A stretch of 64,000 bases of DNA from Novosphingobium fluoreni (GTDB taxonomy: Bacteria; Pseudomonadota; Alphaproteobacteria; Sphingomonadales; Sphingomonadaceae), in assembly GCF_014196615.1 (NCBI RefSeq), contig NZ_JACIDY010000004.1, forward strand, positions 248,001 to 312,000, given 5' to 3'. How positions within the stretch are numbered: position 1 is the first letter of the stretch; each line of letters begins with the position of its first letter. A program made the position numbers and the translations under genes. The notes below the pieces were generated by a model, which had not been told where the DNA came from, searched no databases, and saw only the letters and a list, made by a program, of their open reading frames with translations. Shown piece by piece: positions 1-7,465 of the stretch.

Positions 1-350
1 AACAGCACGACGACACCCGCCCGCGCCAGCGCATACTGAATTTCAGGGCCTTTGAATCGGGTATTGATCGGAACCATCATCGCGCCGATCGACTCAATCG
101 CGCTCGCCGCTACGACCCACTCAGAGGAATTAGGCGCCAGGATTGCCACGCGATCGCCCATGCGGACGCCAAGGTCCAGCAAGCGAGCCCCCAGACCGGC
201 CACGCGGCGTTCGAATGCAGCGAAGCTGGTAACTCTGCCGCTCTCATCTACGCAGAACGGCTTGTCGCCATAGGCTCGCGCGACATGCGCGATCACCTTG
301 GGGAGCGTGTGGTCCAGCCCGATTTTGAAACCGGCATACTCGTCAGTCAC
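1..350 (-). CDS. AMP-dependent acyl-CoA synthetase, N-terminal part (runs off window)
   Basis: The reading frame starts at a GTG (348-350) behind the purine-rich GAGGGAAG and runs off the left edge, giving about 116 residues. The translation is typical of the N-terminal domain of the ANL (acyl-CoA synthetase) superfamily: 'LGVRMGDRVAILAPNSSEW' followed by 'GAMMVPINTRFKGPEIQYAL'. Family members activate a carboxylic acid with ATP and then load it on CoA. The AMP-binding core and C-terminal lid lie outside the window, so the substrate class cannot be judged. It is divergent from the amidohydrolase gene that follows, and the 331-base gap holds the control signals of that gene. Confidence 0.8.
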   Translation of the reverse strand, partial: MTDEYAGFKIGLDHTLPKVIAHVARAYGDKPFCVDESGRVTSFAAFERRVAGLGARLLDLGVRMGDRVAILAPNSSEWVVAASAIESIGAMMVPINTRFKGPEIQYALARAGVVVL

Positions 351-588
351 TTTCCACTTCCCTCGATATGGTCCGCACTCCCCGTATCGGGGCCGTGGCG
401 GACCGACCTGTGGCGATCATCCATCCACCCAACCGACACGTCTAGGCAACCACCCAGCCAGATATCGCAGCCGCGATTCTCGTTCACCGCGTTTGGATCA
501 TCCCCAGTCGCCAAGCCAGTCTGGCCTTTGACAGAAGATGCGGCCTTGCTGGGGTTTTACGCATGCCCATGGGGGACTTCTTTCGCCT

Positions 589-651
589 TTGACAAAACTA
601 GCCGAATCTTCTATGTTGAATACATTACTCACTAGATGAATAGATTGAGTA
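589..651 (+). promoter_or_regulatory. Promoter with a downstream inverted repeat for the amidohydrolase gene
   Basis: A consensus -35 TTGACA (589-594), a 17-base spacer and a -10-like TATGTT (612-617) lie 65 bases before the next start codon. An inverted repeat TACTCA (626-631), 14 bases, TGAGTA (646-651) sits just downstream of the -10. That is where a repressor would block transcription, and the size suits a TetR-like dimer. The only TetR gene nearby is at 4966-5592, and a link to it is inference. Confidence 0.45.
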
Positions 652-681
652 GAAATGATCTAGGGACTGGAGAAGGCGGAA

Positions 682-1821
682 ATGGACAATCTCGGTACAA
701 TTTCGAAAGATGAATCGCTGGGCGGTATCGCTTGGCCGATGCACCGCGAAAGCAAGGATAGCGGCTGGCGCCCGCCTGCGGGCACTCGCATCATTTCCGT
801 CGACGATCATGGCATGGAAGAAGCCGGGCTTTGGGAAAAGCGCCTGAAGGGTGACGACAAAGCTCGCGCGCCCAAGCTGTGGATGGACGACGATAACCGC
901 TGGCACATGTCGGTGGATGGTCAGGACTATGACGTTCCCGGCCTGGATTCGCACATTGGCGAAGGCCGTCCCGGTATGTGGGACCCCGTGGAGCGCTTGA
1001 AGGACATGGACGCGGAGGGTATCGACACCTCGCTGTTCTTCCACAGCCGCGCGATGAGCCTGGTGCGCATGGAAGACAAGGCGTTCTTTACACGCTGCAT
1101 GGATGCCTACAACGAATGGCTGGGTGAATTCTGCGCCGTCAACCCGGATCGCCTTGTTGGCGTCGGCATTCTGCCCACAATCTACAAGCCCGAAGATACT
1201 GCCGAATATCTCAAGAAAATGAAGGGCTGGGGTTTGAAGGCGTTGGAAATCCCGTCGGCGCCCAAGAACGTCCCTTACAACTCCTCGGCGATGGAGCCTA
1301 TGTGGGAAGCGATCGCCGACAGCGGCATCCCCGTGATGTTCCACGTCGGGGCCTACCTTGAGTTCCGCGGCAAGGGCGCACTGGGTGCGAACCTGACTAA
1401 GAACCTCGGGCCCTATCGCCCGCTTTGGTCCCTGCTGGCGTTCTCGGGCATTCTGGAGCGGCACCCCAACCTCAAGGTCGTGTTCTGCGAAGGCGGTTTT
1501 GGCTGGGTGCCTTGGACGCTCCAGGATGCTGACCGCATCTATCAGGTCTATGAGACCGAGATGCGCCCGAAGCTGAAGGAGCTGCCGAGCTTCTACTTCA
1601 AGCGCCAGTGCTATGCGGCAATCATGTCGGACGAAGTTGGCCTGAAGCTGGCGCGCGATTACGACCTGACCGACAATCTGCTGTGGTCATGCGACTACCC
1701 GCACGGTGAGAGCGTATTCGGGGAGAGCCGGAACGAGATCAAAAAGATCTTCGACGAGCTTGGCGAAGAAAAGGCCAAGGACGTCGTCGGCCGCAACGCT
1801 GAGAAGCTCTGGAACCTGTAA
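682..1821 (+). CDS. Amidohydrolase-2 family metal-dependent hydrolase
   Basis: A 379-residue cytosolic TIM-barrel protein of the amidohydrolase-2 family (PF04909), which contains decarboxylases such as gamma-resorcylate decarboxylase and C-C hydrolases. The first strand has 'IISVDDHGMEE' instead of the common HxH. Later family features are visible: 'PVMFHVGA' near 215, 'HPNLKVVFCEGGFGWVPW' near 260, and 'NLLWSCDYPHGES' near 335 with the conserved Asp. The ATG follows a good AGAAGGCGG ribosome site at 671-679. It is monocistronic, with its own promoter upstream and two hairpins downstream. Neighbours suggest an aromatic or CoA-linked catabolic role, but the substrate is unknown. Confidence 0.8.
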   Translation: MDNLGTISKDESLGGIAWPMHRESKDSGWRPPAGTRIISVDDHGMEEAGLWEKRLKGDDKARAPKLWMDDDNRWHMSVDGQDYDVPGLDSHIGEGRPGMWDPVERLKDMDAEGIDTSLFFHSRAMSLVRMEDKAFFTRCMDAYNEWLGEFCAVNPDRLVGVGILPTIYKPEDTAEYLKKMKGWGLKALEIPSAPKNVPYNSSAMEPMWEAIADSGIPVMFHVGAYLEFRGKGALGANLTKNLGPYRPLWSLLAFSGILERHPNLKVVFCEGGFGWVPWTLQDADRIYQVYETEMRPKLKELPSFYFKRQCYAAIMSDEVGLKLARDYDLTDNLLWSCDYPHGESVFGESRNEIKKIFDELGEEKAKDVVGRNAEKLWNL

Positions 1822-1829
1822 TATTGGGG

Positions 1830-1857
1830 GGCCGCCCCTGGGAAACCCGGGGCGGCC
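1830..1857 (+). terminator. GC-rich hairpin after the amidohydrolase gene
   Basis: GGCCGCCCC pairs with GGGGCGGCC, and an inner GGG pairs with CCC around an AAA loop, with one bulged T. It lies 9 bases after the stop codon. No U-run follows directly, so it may act together with the next hairpin. Confidence 0.55.
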
Positions 1858-1880
1858 GCTTACGATTTATAAGCGAAAAG

Positions 1881-1907
1881 AGGCTCGAAAAGGGGCCTGT
1901 TTTTTTG
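1881..1907 (+). terminator. Rho-independent terminator
   Basis: A short stem AGGCTC/GGGCCT (one G-U pair) with a GAAAAG loop is followed by a run of seven T. This is the typical intrinsic form on the plus strand. It separates the amidohydrolase gene from the convergent gene ending at 1918. Confidence 0.55.
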
Positions 1908-1917
1908 GTAAATCTAG

Positions 1918-3159
1918 CTACACAGTGATGCGCCGGTTCCAGGCCGCCACCCTGTCATCGATTTGCCGCTGGCGCCCTTCTGCCGTGATTGCCTGACGAT
2001 CCAGCAACGCCATCGGCAACGCGTCCCGCTTCATCACGGTCGTTTCGATCTGCGGTCCGCCCGCGATGACTTGCGACGGTAAACCCTGCCAACGCCCCAG
2101 AAACAGAACCCGCTCGCGATCGCCTGCATCAAGCCAGTTCATGACACCGGGATCGCGCCGAGCCAGGACGACGGTGATCCAGCCGTCCTCATCCGCGACC
2201 GACTGCGCACGGGTCAGACTGGAGGTTCGACGGTCAGCTTCCAAGGACCGGAACCACCAGTCGGTCAGTTCCAAGGCAACGTAAGCGGCACCTGCGGGCT
2301 GGTATCGGATCAGCACCACGTCATCGGCATCAAGCTGAAACCAGCCTTGGACACCGGCCTGCGTCACTAATCCACCCACACTGGCCGAAATCAACGGCGG
2401 CCTGACGGCGTTGACTGGCAAGCCGCTGAACAGTCGGTGAAACCAGAAGTAAAGTGGCACTTCTTCGGCAGCGCGGAATGCGCCCTGCTCCGCCATCTGT
2501 CCAACGGTCAGAGGTGGAGTGTCGACCGGGTCTATCCTTTCGATCGCCAGGGCATAGCCGCATTCCGTGGCCCAATCTTCAAGTGACTGTCGCACGAACA
2601 GGAATTTCACATGCGGCGCTGTCGTCAAATGGTTCGGCCGGCCGTTCGCTGGCCGATCATCGATCGTCAACACGAAACCACCGTCCGCGTCGCACTGCAA
2701 CTCGTGGCTTTCCAGCGTATGGATCGTGACTGACGTGCCATAATTGCCGGTCAGCGTCAGGCTTATTTGCGCCGGTGGCTTTCCCGTTGACGTGCCGGTG
2801 ACGCGATATCGTCCACCGTGGGTGATGCCTGCAAGCTGATAGATATTGTCTGGGTTATCGCCGCCCATTCGCGCGCCGTGGACTTGTCGCCCGTCCCATT
2901 CGTATGCGGGCATGAAGTCGCGGACAAAACGCGGATGTGCGCCATCGCTGGCTGCGGCCTTGAATAGATAGTTCGTTACATATTCATCCATTGCCGCATC
3001 GAAGGTTTCGCGCTCATCCTCAGGCACGTCGATGCCGTGGGCCATCGCGAACGAATAGCCGACCGTCGCGCGGGCGCGCTTGACGACATCGGTTTCCCAC
3101 ATGGCGGCCACATCGCGCTCGGCCGCAAATTGCTGCGGCGTGGCAATAGCGTTGATCAT
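1918..3159 (-). CDS. Unrecognised conserved-looking protein, 413 residues
   Basis: I do not recognise this family with confidence. The frame is open upstream of the chosen ATG (3157-3159), but that ATG overlaps the stop of a six-codon leader with a strong ribosome site. The product is soluble with no signal peptide. It has an alpha-helical N-terminal third, a beta-rich middle ('YRVTGTSTGKPPAQISLTL', 'FVLTIDDRPANGRPNHL') and a C-terminal part with 'RRDPGVMNWLDAGDRERVLF'. The layout is somewhat like DUF1214-type proteins found beside acyl-CoA dehydrogenase genes, but that is only a resemblance. It is followed downstream by the amidohydrolase terminators in convergent orientation. Confidence 0.65.
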   Translation of the reverse strand: MINAIATPQQFAAERDVAAMWETDVVKRARATVGYSFAMAHGIDVPEDERETFDAAMDEYVTNYLFKAAASDGAHPRFVRDFMPAYEWDGRQVHGARMGGDNPDNIYQLAGITHGGRYRVTGTSTGKPPAQISLTLTGNYGTSVTIHTLESHELQCDADGGFVLTIDDRPANGRPNHLTTAPHVKFLFVRQSLEDWATECGYALAIERIDPVDTPPLTVGQMAEQGAFRAAEEVPLYFWFHRLFSGLPVNAVRPPLISASVGGLVTQAGVQGWFQLDADDVVLIRYQPAGAAYVALELTDWWFRSLEADRRTSSLTRAQSVADEDGWITVVLARRDPGVMNWLDAGDRERVLFLGRWQGLPSQVIAGGPQIETTVMKRDALPMALLDRQAITAEGRQRQIDDRVAAWNRRITV

Positions 3160-3190
3160 CGGCTTATCAGGCGCATCCTCACCCCTCCCA
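3156..3190 (-). promoter_or_regulatory. Six-codon leader with strong ribosome site, ATGA-coupled to the next gene
   Basis: On the minus strand a GGGAGGGG ribosome site (3183-3190) precedes an ATG at 3176 that encodes only MRLISR before a TGA at 3158-3156. That TGA overlaps the ATG of the 413-residue gene as ATGA. The gene itself has only a weak site, so the leader probably delivers ribosomes by termination-reinitiation. Confidence 0.35.
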
Positions 3191-3431
3191 ATATGTGCTG
3201 CTGTCACGACGAAGACGGCGTAAGTCACACGCCAGTTCGTTGATCAAAGAGAGCCCTCGTGGGCAATTATATGGCGCGGATGATGGATGCTATTCCCTGT
3301 CGAGGCAAGGGCTGACCGCCCGGCGAGCGAACCCCCGCCTGCTGAGCGACACAAATCGGGCCTGTGATGACTACGGGTGTGCCCCCCAGCACTGGAACCC
3401 TGATCATGCGTCGCAATCTTGAATCCCTTGT

Positions 3432-3462
3432 CGGCGGCGGTCCGATCACGAGACCGCCGCCG
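3432..3462 (-). terminator. Hairpin after the acyl-CoA dehydrogenase gene
   Basis: Eleven-base arms CGGCGGCGGTC and GACCGCCGCCG enclose a nine-base loop, 9 bases past the stop of the minus-strand dehydrogenase gene. There is no U-run. The remaining intergenic sequence (3160-3431) holds the leader and ribosome site of the next gene and nothing else I can name. Confidence 0.45.
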
Positions 3463-3470
3463 CGATGAAT

Positions 3471-4673
3471 TCAGGCGTTGGCGTGCTTCCAATCGCGCTT
3501 GATCTTTTTCGCCAAGCTCCACTTGTGGACCTCTGTCGGGCCGTCATAGATGCGGAAGCAGCGGATTTCGCGATAGAATTTTTCCACCATGGTGTCGCGC
3601 GTTACCCCGGTTCCGCCCATCACCTGCACGCAGCGATCCGCCACGCGAGACAACGCCTCTGACACGGCGACCTTCGCCATCGACGACTCGGTGGTACCGA
3701 TCGAGCCGCTGTCCAGCGCATCGGCGCACCAATCGATCATCAGTTCGGCCTGCTTCAGGTCGATCAGGTTTTCCGCCAGCATAAAGCCAACACCTTCGTG
3801 ATCGATCAGCAACTTGCCGAAGGCCTTGCGGCGGTTGACATAGTCCGTGGCGATTTCCTGCGCGCGCACGCCAGCCCCATACCAGCGCATGCAGTGGGAC
3901 AGGCGCGCAGGCGAAAGGCGGATCTGGGCGTACTTGAACCCCTCCCCCGCTTCGCCCAGCATCTGGTCAGCCGGAACGCGCAAGTCGTCGATCTCCACCT
4001 CCGCATGGCCGCCGGGCATTGAATCGTCCATCGTGCCCAGCACCCGTGTGGTGCGAATGGCGGGGTCGGGCAGGTCGACCATGAACATGCAGGCCCCACC
4101 CTCGGAATCGGGCTCGATCGATTTGGCCATGATGATGCCCACGATCGCTCCATCGGCCCCGGTGATGAATTTCTTGCGTCCACTGATGATCCAGTGGTTG
4201 CCGTCGCGGCGACAGGTGGTCTTCATCATCGATGGGTCCGAACCTGCCCCCTCGTCATCGGCGGGTTCGGTCATGAAGAAGGCGGATCGTCCCTTCCCTT
4301 CCACCAGAGGCTTGAGGAAACGCTCTTTCAGCTCAGGACTGCCGACCTTGCCGAGCAGGAACATGTTGCCCTCGTCAGGCGCGGCGGTGTTGACGGCTTG
4401 CGGGCCCAGGATCGATAGCCCCGAAGCCTTGAGCACTGCTGCCGTCTCTCGCTGGGAAAGGTGTTGGCCATCGGGCAGGATGTGCGGCGTCAGCACCCCG
4501 GCCTCGCGCGCCTTCCCCTTCAATTCAACGATCAGCGCATCCGTGGGCCCGTGATCGTCCTGGCGTGGATCGACTTCGTAGGGGATCACGACGTCACGGA
4601 CGAACGCCTCTACCTTGGCGACAATTTCTGCCGTTTTTTCGGCACCCACACCCGGATATGCTTCACCGCTCAT
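3471..4673 (-). CDS. Acyl-CoA dehydrogenase (ACAD10/11-like)
   Basis: A 400-residue flavoprotein that would oxidise an acyl-CoA at the alpha,beta bond and pass electrons to ETF. Visible family motifs are 'FFMTEPADDEGAGSDP' and 'ISGRKKFITGAD' of the middle beta domain, and 'VMGGTGVTRDTMVEKFYRE' then 'CFRIYDGPTEVHK' at the C-terminal helical domain. The last of these carries the usual region of the catalytic Glu. The YDGPTEVHK ending and the helix before it are typical of ACAD10/11-like enzymes rather than short-chain ones. It lies downstream of the TetR gene in the same direction, with 292 bases between. Substrate chain length cannot be read from the sequence. Confidence 0.88.
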   Translation of the reverse strand: MSGEAYPGVGAEKTAEIVAKVEAFVRDVVIPYEVDPRQDDHGPTDALIVELKGKAREAGVLTPHILPDGQHLSQRETAAVLKASGLSILGPQAVNTAAPDEGNMFLLGKVGSPELKERFLKPLVEGKGRSAFFMTEPADDEGAGSDPSMMKTTCRRDGNHWIISGRKKFITGADGAIVGIIMAKSIEPDSEGGACMFMVDLPDPAIRTTRVLGTMDDSMPGGHAEVEIDDLRVPADQMLGEAGEGFKYAQIRLSPARLSHCMRWYGAGVRAQEIATDYVNRRKAFGKLLIDHEGVGFMLAENLIDLKQAELMIDWCADALDSGSIGTTESSMAKVAVSEALSRVADRCVQVMGGTGVTRDTMVEKFYREIRCFRIYDGPTEVHKWSLAKKIKRDWKHANA

Positions 4674-4754
4674 GCACCAAACTCCTCGTCAGCTTGCCGC
4701 CTGATCCGTTTCACACGTCGCCGCGGCCTTCAAAATTCCAGCTTGTCACCAAGC

Positions 4755-4784
4755 CCCTCACGAGCGGCAGTGAGGCCGTGAGGG
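4755..4784. promoter_or_regulatory. Inverted repeat between TetR and acyl-CoA dehydrogenase genes
   Basis: CCCTCACG (4755-4762) and CGTGAGGG (4777-4784) form a perfect eight-base inverted repeat with a 14-base spacer. It is 82 bases upstream of the dehydrogenase start and downstream of the TetR stop. It could be a TetR-type operator or a weak terminator of the tetR gene. The arm and spacer size resembles the repeat at 626-651, but the arm sequences differ. Confidence 0.3.
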
Positions 4785-4965
4785 CCGCGTGTAAAGCGCC
4801 CCCCAGTCAATGTCGCCCCTGCGATTGGATAGTACACGCGCAAGGTCATGCGTCTTGATCGCGTACCTGTCGCATCTGGCCCCGGGGGGCCTTAGTTCAA
4901 AGCGAAGCTGCAAAACGAAGCGGCAGAGATGAAGAACAAACAGTCCCGCGCGGTCTTGCCCCCGA

Positions 4966-5592
4966 TCAAGGTGCGGGGCGAAAGATCATGGCTGCCATCA
5001 TGTCGATCGCTTCGTGCAGGAATGCATCTTCCGGGGCGACCTCGTGATCTTCAGCTATGGCGTGATCACGGTCGATGATCATGTCGTGAAAAACGCCGCT
5101 GGCATAGACCAGTCGTTCTATCATGAGTTGGTGCGGTAAATCCGGCGCAAGGGCCTGCACCAGTCCCAGTGCGCGTTCACTGGCCGGGCTAGCGTGCATT
5201 TCCTGCGCGCGCAGCGGCCGTCCTTCTCGCCATCGCATGACGCTGCGAAAGAAAGCGGCATATCGATGGACGCCATCCTCATCGACATAAAGGTAGGTCG
5301 GCAGCATCAGTGCGCGCAAGACACCGTGGCGATCTTGGGTCATGCCCTGCTGCTCAAGGTCTTGAAGCAGGACGGTGCGCATCTGATCCAGAACCGGCAA
5401 GCGGTGCGCCCAGATCGCACGAACCAGCCCGGCCCGATCGCCGAAGTGGTAATTGATCGCCGAGTTGTTGGCCATCTTGGCCTCCTGCCCGATCTGGCGG
5501 ATGGAAACACCCAGCACGCCATGGTCACCAAAAAGGCGCTCGGCCGTGTCGATGATGGCTTGCGGGCTTGTTTTGGACTCAGTGGCAGGCAT
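4966..5592 (-). CDS. TetR family transcriptional regulator
   Basis: A 208-residue one-domain regulator. The N-terminal helix-turn-helix is clear: 'PQAIIDTAERLFGDHGVLG', then 'VSIRQIGQEAKMANNSAINYHF' with the usual Tyr-His-Phe at the end of the recognition helix, about residues 10-55. The rest is an alpha-helical ligand domain. The ATG at 5590-5592 is chosen because the open frame further upstream has no bacterial HTH-like content. A TTG four codons earlier is an alternative, and neither has a strong ribosome site. It likely represses the downstream acyl-CoA dehydrogenase gene in response to an acyl-CoA, which is inference from position. Confidence 0.85.
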   Translation of the reverse strand: MPATESKTSPQAIIDTAERLFGDHGVLGVSIRQIGQEAKMANNSAINYHFGDRAGLVRAIWAHRLPVLDQMRTVLLQDLEQQGMTQDRHGVLRALMLPTYLYVDEDGVHRYAAFFRSVMRWREGRPLRAQEMHASPASERALGLVQALAPDLPHQLMIERLVYASGVFHDMIIDRDHAIAEDHEVAPEDAFLHEAIDMMAAMIFRPAP

Positions 5593-5741
5593 GCCGATAT
5601 CCAATGAAGAGGCGGGCTTGGCTGTCAAGCAGGAGCAAGAGTTACCACGATCCCTTAGCCGTAACTTTTCGCGCCAGCGGCCACGGACCGCCGCCGGGAT
5701 TATAGCGGCCTGGCGGCGCAATCGAATATGTCCGCCTGGGA

Positions 5742-6101
5742 TCAATTCTCGTCGTTGACCCAGCGGATGAAGCGCCGCAGCGGCAGGAATCCATCGTGCG
5801 GCAGTCCCGCCTCTGTTATCCCGGCGCGGCCGATCCGGGTCACCCATTGCAAGCCTTGCGCCGCCGGGCGATCGGGCAAGTCCACGCGGCGCGCGTCGGG
5901 ATAGATGCCGACCATCAGCGTAGCGCCGTTGGCATGGCGGATCGCGTCTGCCAGCCGGTTCACGCGCACGACATCGAAGACCCGCCCGTCGACTGGCCAT
6001 TCGGCTGGTCGACGGGCGGCATCGCAAGGGAAATATCGCCACTCACCGTGCTTGACGAAATACGCGCCCCACCACCATGGCTGATGCCTCGCCTTCCCGT
6101 T
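5742..6101 (-). pseudogene. C-terminal remnant, possibly of an acyl-CoA reductase/aldehyde dehydrogenase-like protein
   Basis: A 119-codon open frame whose translation looks genuinely protein-like: 'WWWGAYFVKHGEWRYFPCD', then 'VFDVVRVNRLADAIRHANG', 'ATLMVGIYPDARRVDLPD' and the ending 'LRRFIRWVNDEN'. An in-frame TGA at 6102-6104 closes it upstream, and no ATG lies in the frame. The first possible starts are GTG codons near 5969. The 5' end abuts the start of the thioesterase gene on the other strand, so the gene was most likely truncated when that gene arrived. The resemblance to the C-terminus of LuxC-type acyl-CoA reductases is from memory and weak. Confidence 0.45.
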
Positions 6102-6113
6102 TCAGAGATATCG

Positions 6114-6545
6114 ATGACTCAGACCGACGACATTCCCGAAGGCTTCACGCTGCTTGACCCGCTCGGACCGTTTCATGAGTTGGTCGGCCCTTTATACGGT
6201 ATGGAGCGCGATGACAGAACCGTCGTCGGCATGCGAGTGGACGAGAAGCATCGCAACAAAGGTTCGTACATGCACGGCGGCATGTTCCTCATGCTTGCCG
6301 ATACATCGATGACGCTGGCCGGTATTGCCCGTCGCCCGGCGGATAAGGGCATCGTCACAGCATCGCTGACCAGCGACTTCATCGGCCCGGCAGCACCCGG
6401 AGACTGGATTGAGGCCGAAACCGAAGTTATCCGCGCCGGCAAGAGTGTTCTGTTCATGGCGGGCCTGGTCCGCCAGGGCGGAACATCGGGCAAGATCCTC
6501 ATGCGCTACAGTGCCACGTTCCAGGTAGTGCCGACCATCCGCTAA
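6114..6545 (+). CDS. PaaI/YdiI-type hotdog-fold thioesterase
   Basis: A 143-residue hotdog-fold protein that would hydrolyse acyl- or aroyl-CoA thioesters in the cytosol. The signature is 'GSYMHGGMFLMLADTSMTLAG' near residues 50-70, where a PaaI-type enzyme has HGG followed by an acidic residue in the central helix. Beta strands 'ASLTSDFIGPAAPGDWIEAE' and 'SVLFMAGLVRQGGTSGKILMR' follow. The ATG at 6114 is preceded only by a weak AGAG. An in-frame ATG at 6084 is possible but would add ten residues not typical of the family. Its stop overlaps the end of a truncated SDR gene on the other strand. Confidence 0.8.
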   Translation: MTQTDDIPEGFTLLDPLGPFHELVGPLYGMERDDRTVVGMRVDEKHRNKGSYMHGGMFLMLADTSMTLAGIARRPADKGIVTASLTSDFIGPAAPGDWIEAETEVIRAGKSVLFMAGLVRQGGTSGKILMRYSATFQVVPTIR

Positions 6546-6706
6546 AAGCTTGGTGCAATAGGTTCAGAGAGCTTAAGCGCCAGAACGGAACAAGATCGCG
6601 GCCTCATCGCGATTCCGCCGTCTCTGTCAATCGCCTGCCCCGTTATTAACGCGCCCTGCCCGCTTATCCACAGCGCACTCTTTGCCGCCAGATCGATACC
6701 TATGGT
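6542..6706 (-). pseudogene. C-terminal remnant of a short-chain dehydrogenase
   Basis: The frame reads 'LAAKSALWISGQGALITGQ' then 'AIDRDGG', which is the standard C-terminal end of classical SDR enzymes (…GQ…TGQ…DGG). Upstream it is closed by adjacent TAG and TGA codons, and no Rossmann or YxxxK region is present. It is a dead tail left next to the thioesterase gene. Confidence 0.5.
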
Positions 6707-6709
6707 TCA

Positions 6710-6802
6710 CTAATTCTTCTCGAGCCTCATCTCGGTAATGGGCACGCCAATGCCGAGGCCGTCGGCTAGACTGGCCAATACCGTCAGCGGGCCGAAGTTT
6801 GG
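6710..6802 (-). pseudogene. Small unidentified C-terminal gene remnant
   Basis: A 30-codon stretch reads 'FGPLTVLASLADGLGIGVP' then 'ITEMRLEKN' and stop. It looks like a real protein end, but no start or upstream domain is found. I cannot name its family. The rest of 6803-6967 shows nothing I can support. Confidence 0.25.
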
Positions 6803-6967
6803 CTTCGTCTTCGTCCAGCACCGCGTGACCCGGATCGGGATAGCGCACATCGAGAACCGCGCTACGAGCTTCCGGAACCTGCCTCACCATCGAACGCGAC
6901 AACGAAAAAACATCCCTCCCACGTTCTTGCATGACAAGGCCAATCCTGACGGGCACGAGCCCATCCT

Positions 6968-7372
6968 TTGCATCGGCTGCGTGATCTTGTGCTTGCCAAT
7001 AGGCCCTTTGCCGGCGCAATTCTTGTGCTCGCGCTGATGATGAAAGTCGTCATTCCGGCCGGCTTCATGCCGACCGTATCCAACGATCAGATTGTCGCCA
7101 GTATCTGCTCCGGCACTGGGCGGATGACGATGGCAATGCCGATTCCCGGCCTGCAGCATGGAAAGTCGGATGGAAGCGGTCATCAAGACAAGGCCGGGCA
7201 GCCTTGTATCTTTGCTGGCCTTTCAGCGCCAGCGTTTACCGGTGCCGATCCGCTTCTGCTGGCGATCACCATCCTGTTTATCCTGGTTCTCGGCTTGCGT
7301 CCGATGGCGCTACCGAATTCGACCGCGCCGCCTTATCTGCGTCCGCCCCTGAGAGGGCCACCTCTCTACTGA
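6968..7372 (+). CDS. DUF2946 family small membrane protein
   Basis: A 134-residue protein with an N-terminal membrane segment ('AGAILVLALMMKVVIPAGFMP'), a periplasm-facing middle, a second hydrophobic segment ('LLLAITILFILVLGL') and a Pro-rich tail. The pattern of a first segment ending in PAGFMP, then a Met/His-containing loop ('GRMTMAMPIPGLQHG'), is characteristic of DUF2946 proteins. These usually stand before a TonB-dependent receptor thought to handle copper. The start is uncertain: TTG at 6968 is taken because family members have a short basic N-terminus, and a GTG lies at 6989. It precedes the truncated TonB receptor and the PepSY gene, which fits the usual three-gene group. Confidence 0.65.
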   Translation: MHRLRDLVLANRPFAGAILVLALMMKVVIPAGFMPTVSNDQIVASICSGTGRMTMAMPIPGLQHGKSDGSGHQDKAGQPCIFAGLSAPAFTGADPLLLAITILFILVLGLRPMALPNSTAPPYLRPPLRGPPLY

Positions 7373-7465
7373 TCTCAAACGTCGCGTCGGCGGCTGCAAT
7401 TGTATGCGCCTCTCCCCCGGGGTCGGCGCGCATCCGCGTGACCATGGCCGTAGAAGGCCGCGATC

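Noticed and set aside
4966..6042. A 358-codon frame including the TetR gene
   Set aside because: The first 150 residues are Arg/Pro-rich without family similarity. They overlap the remnant at 5742-6101 in another frame. The TetR start is at 5592.
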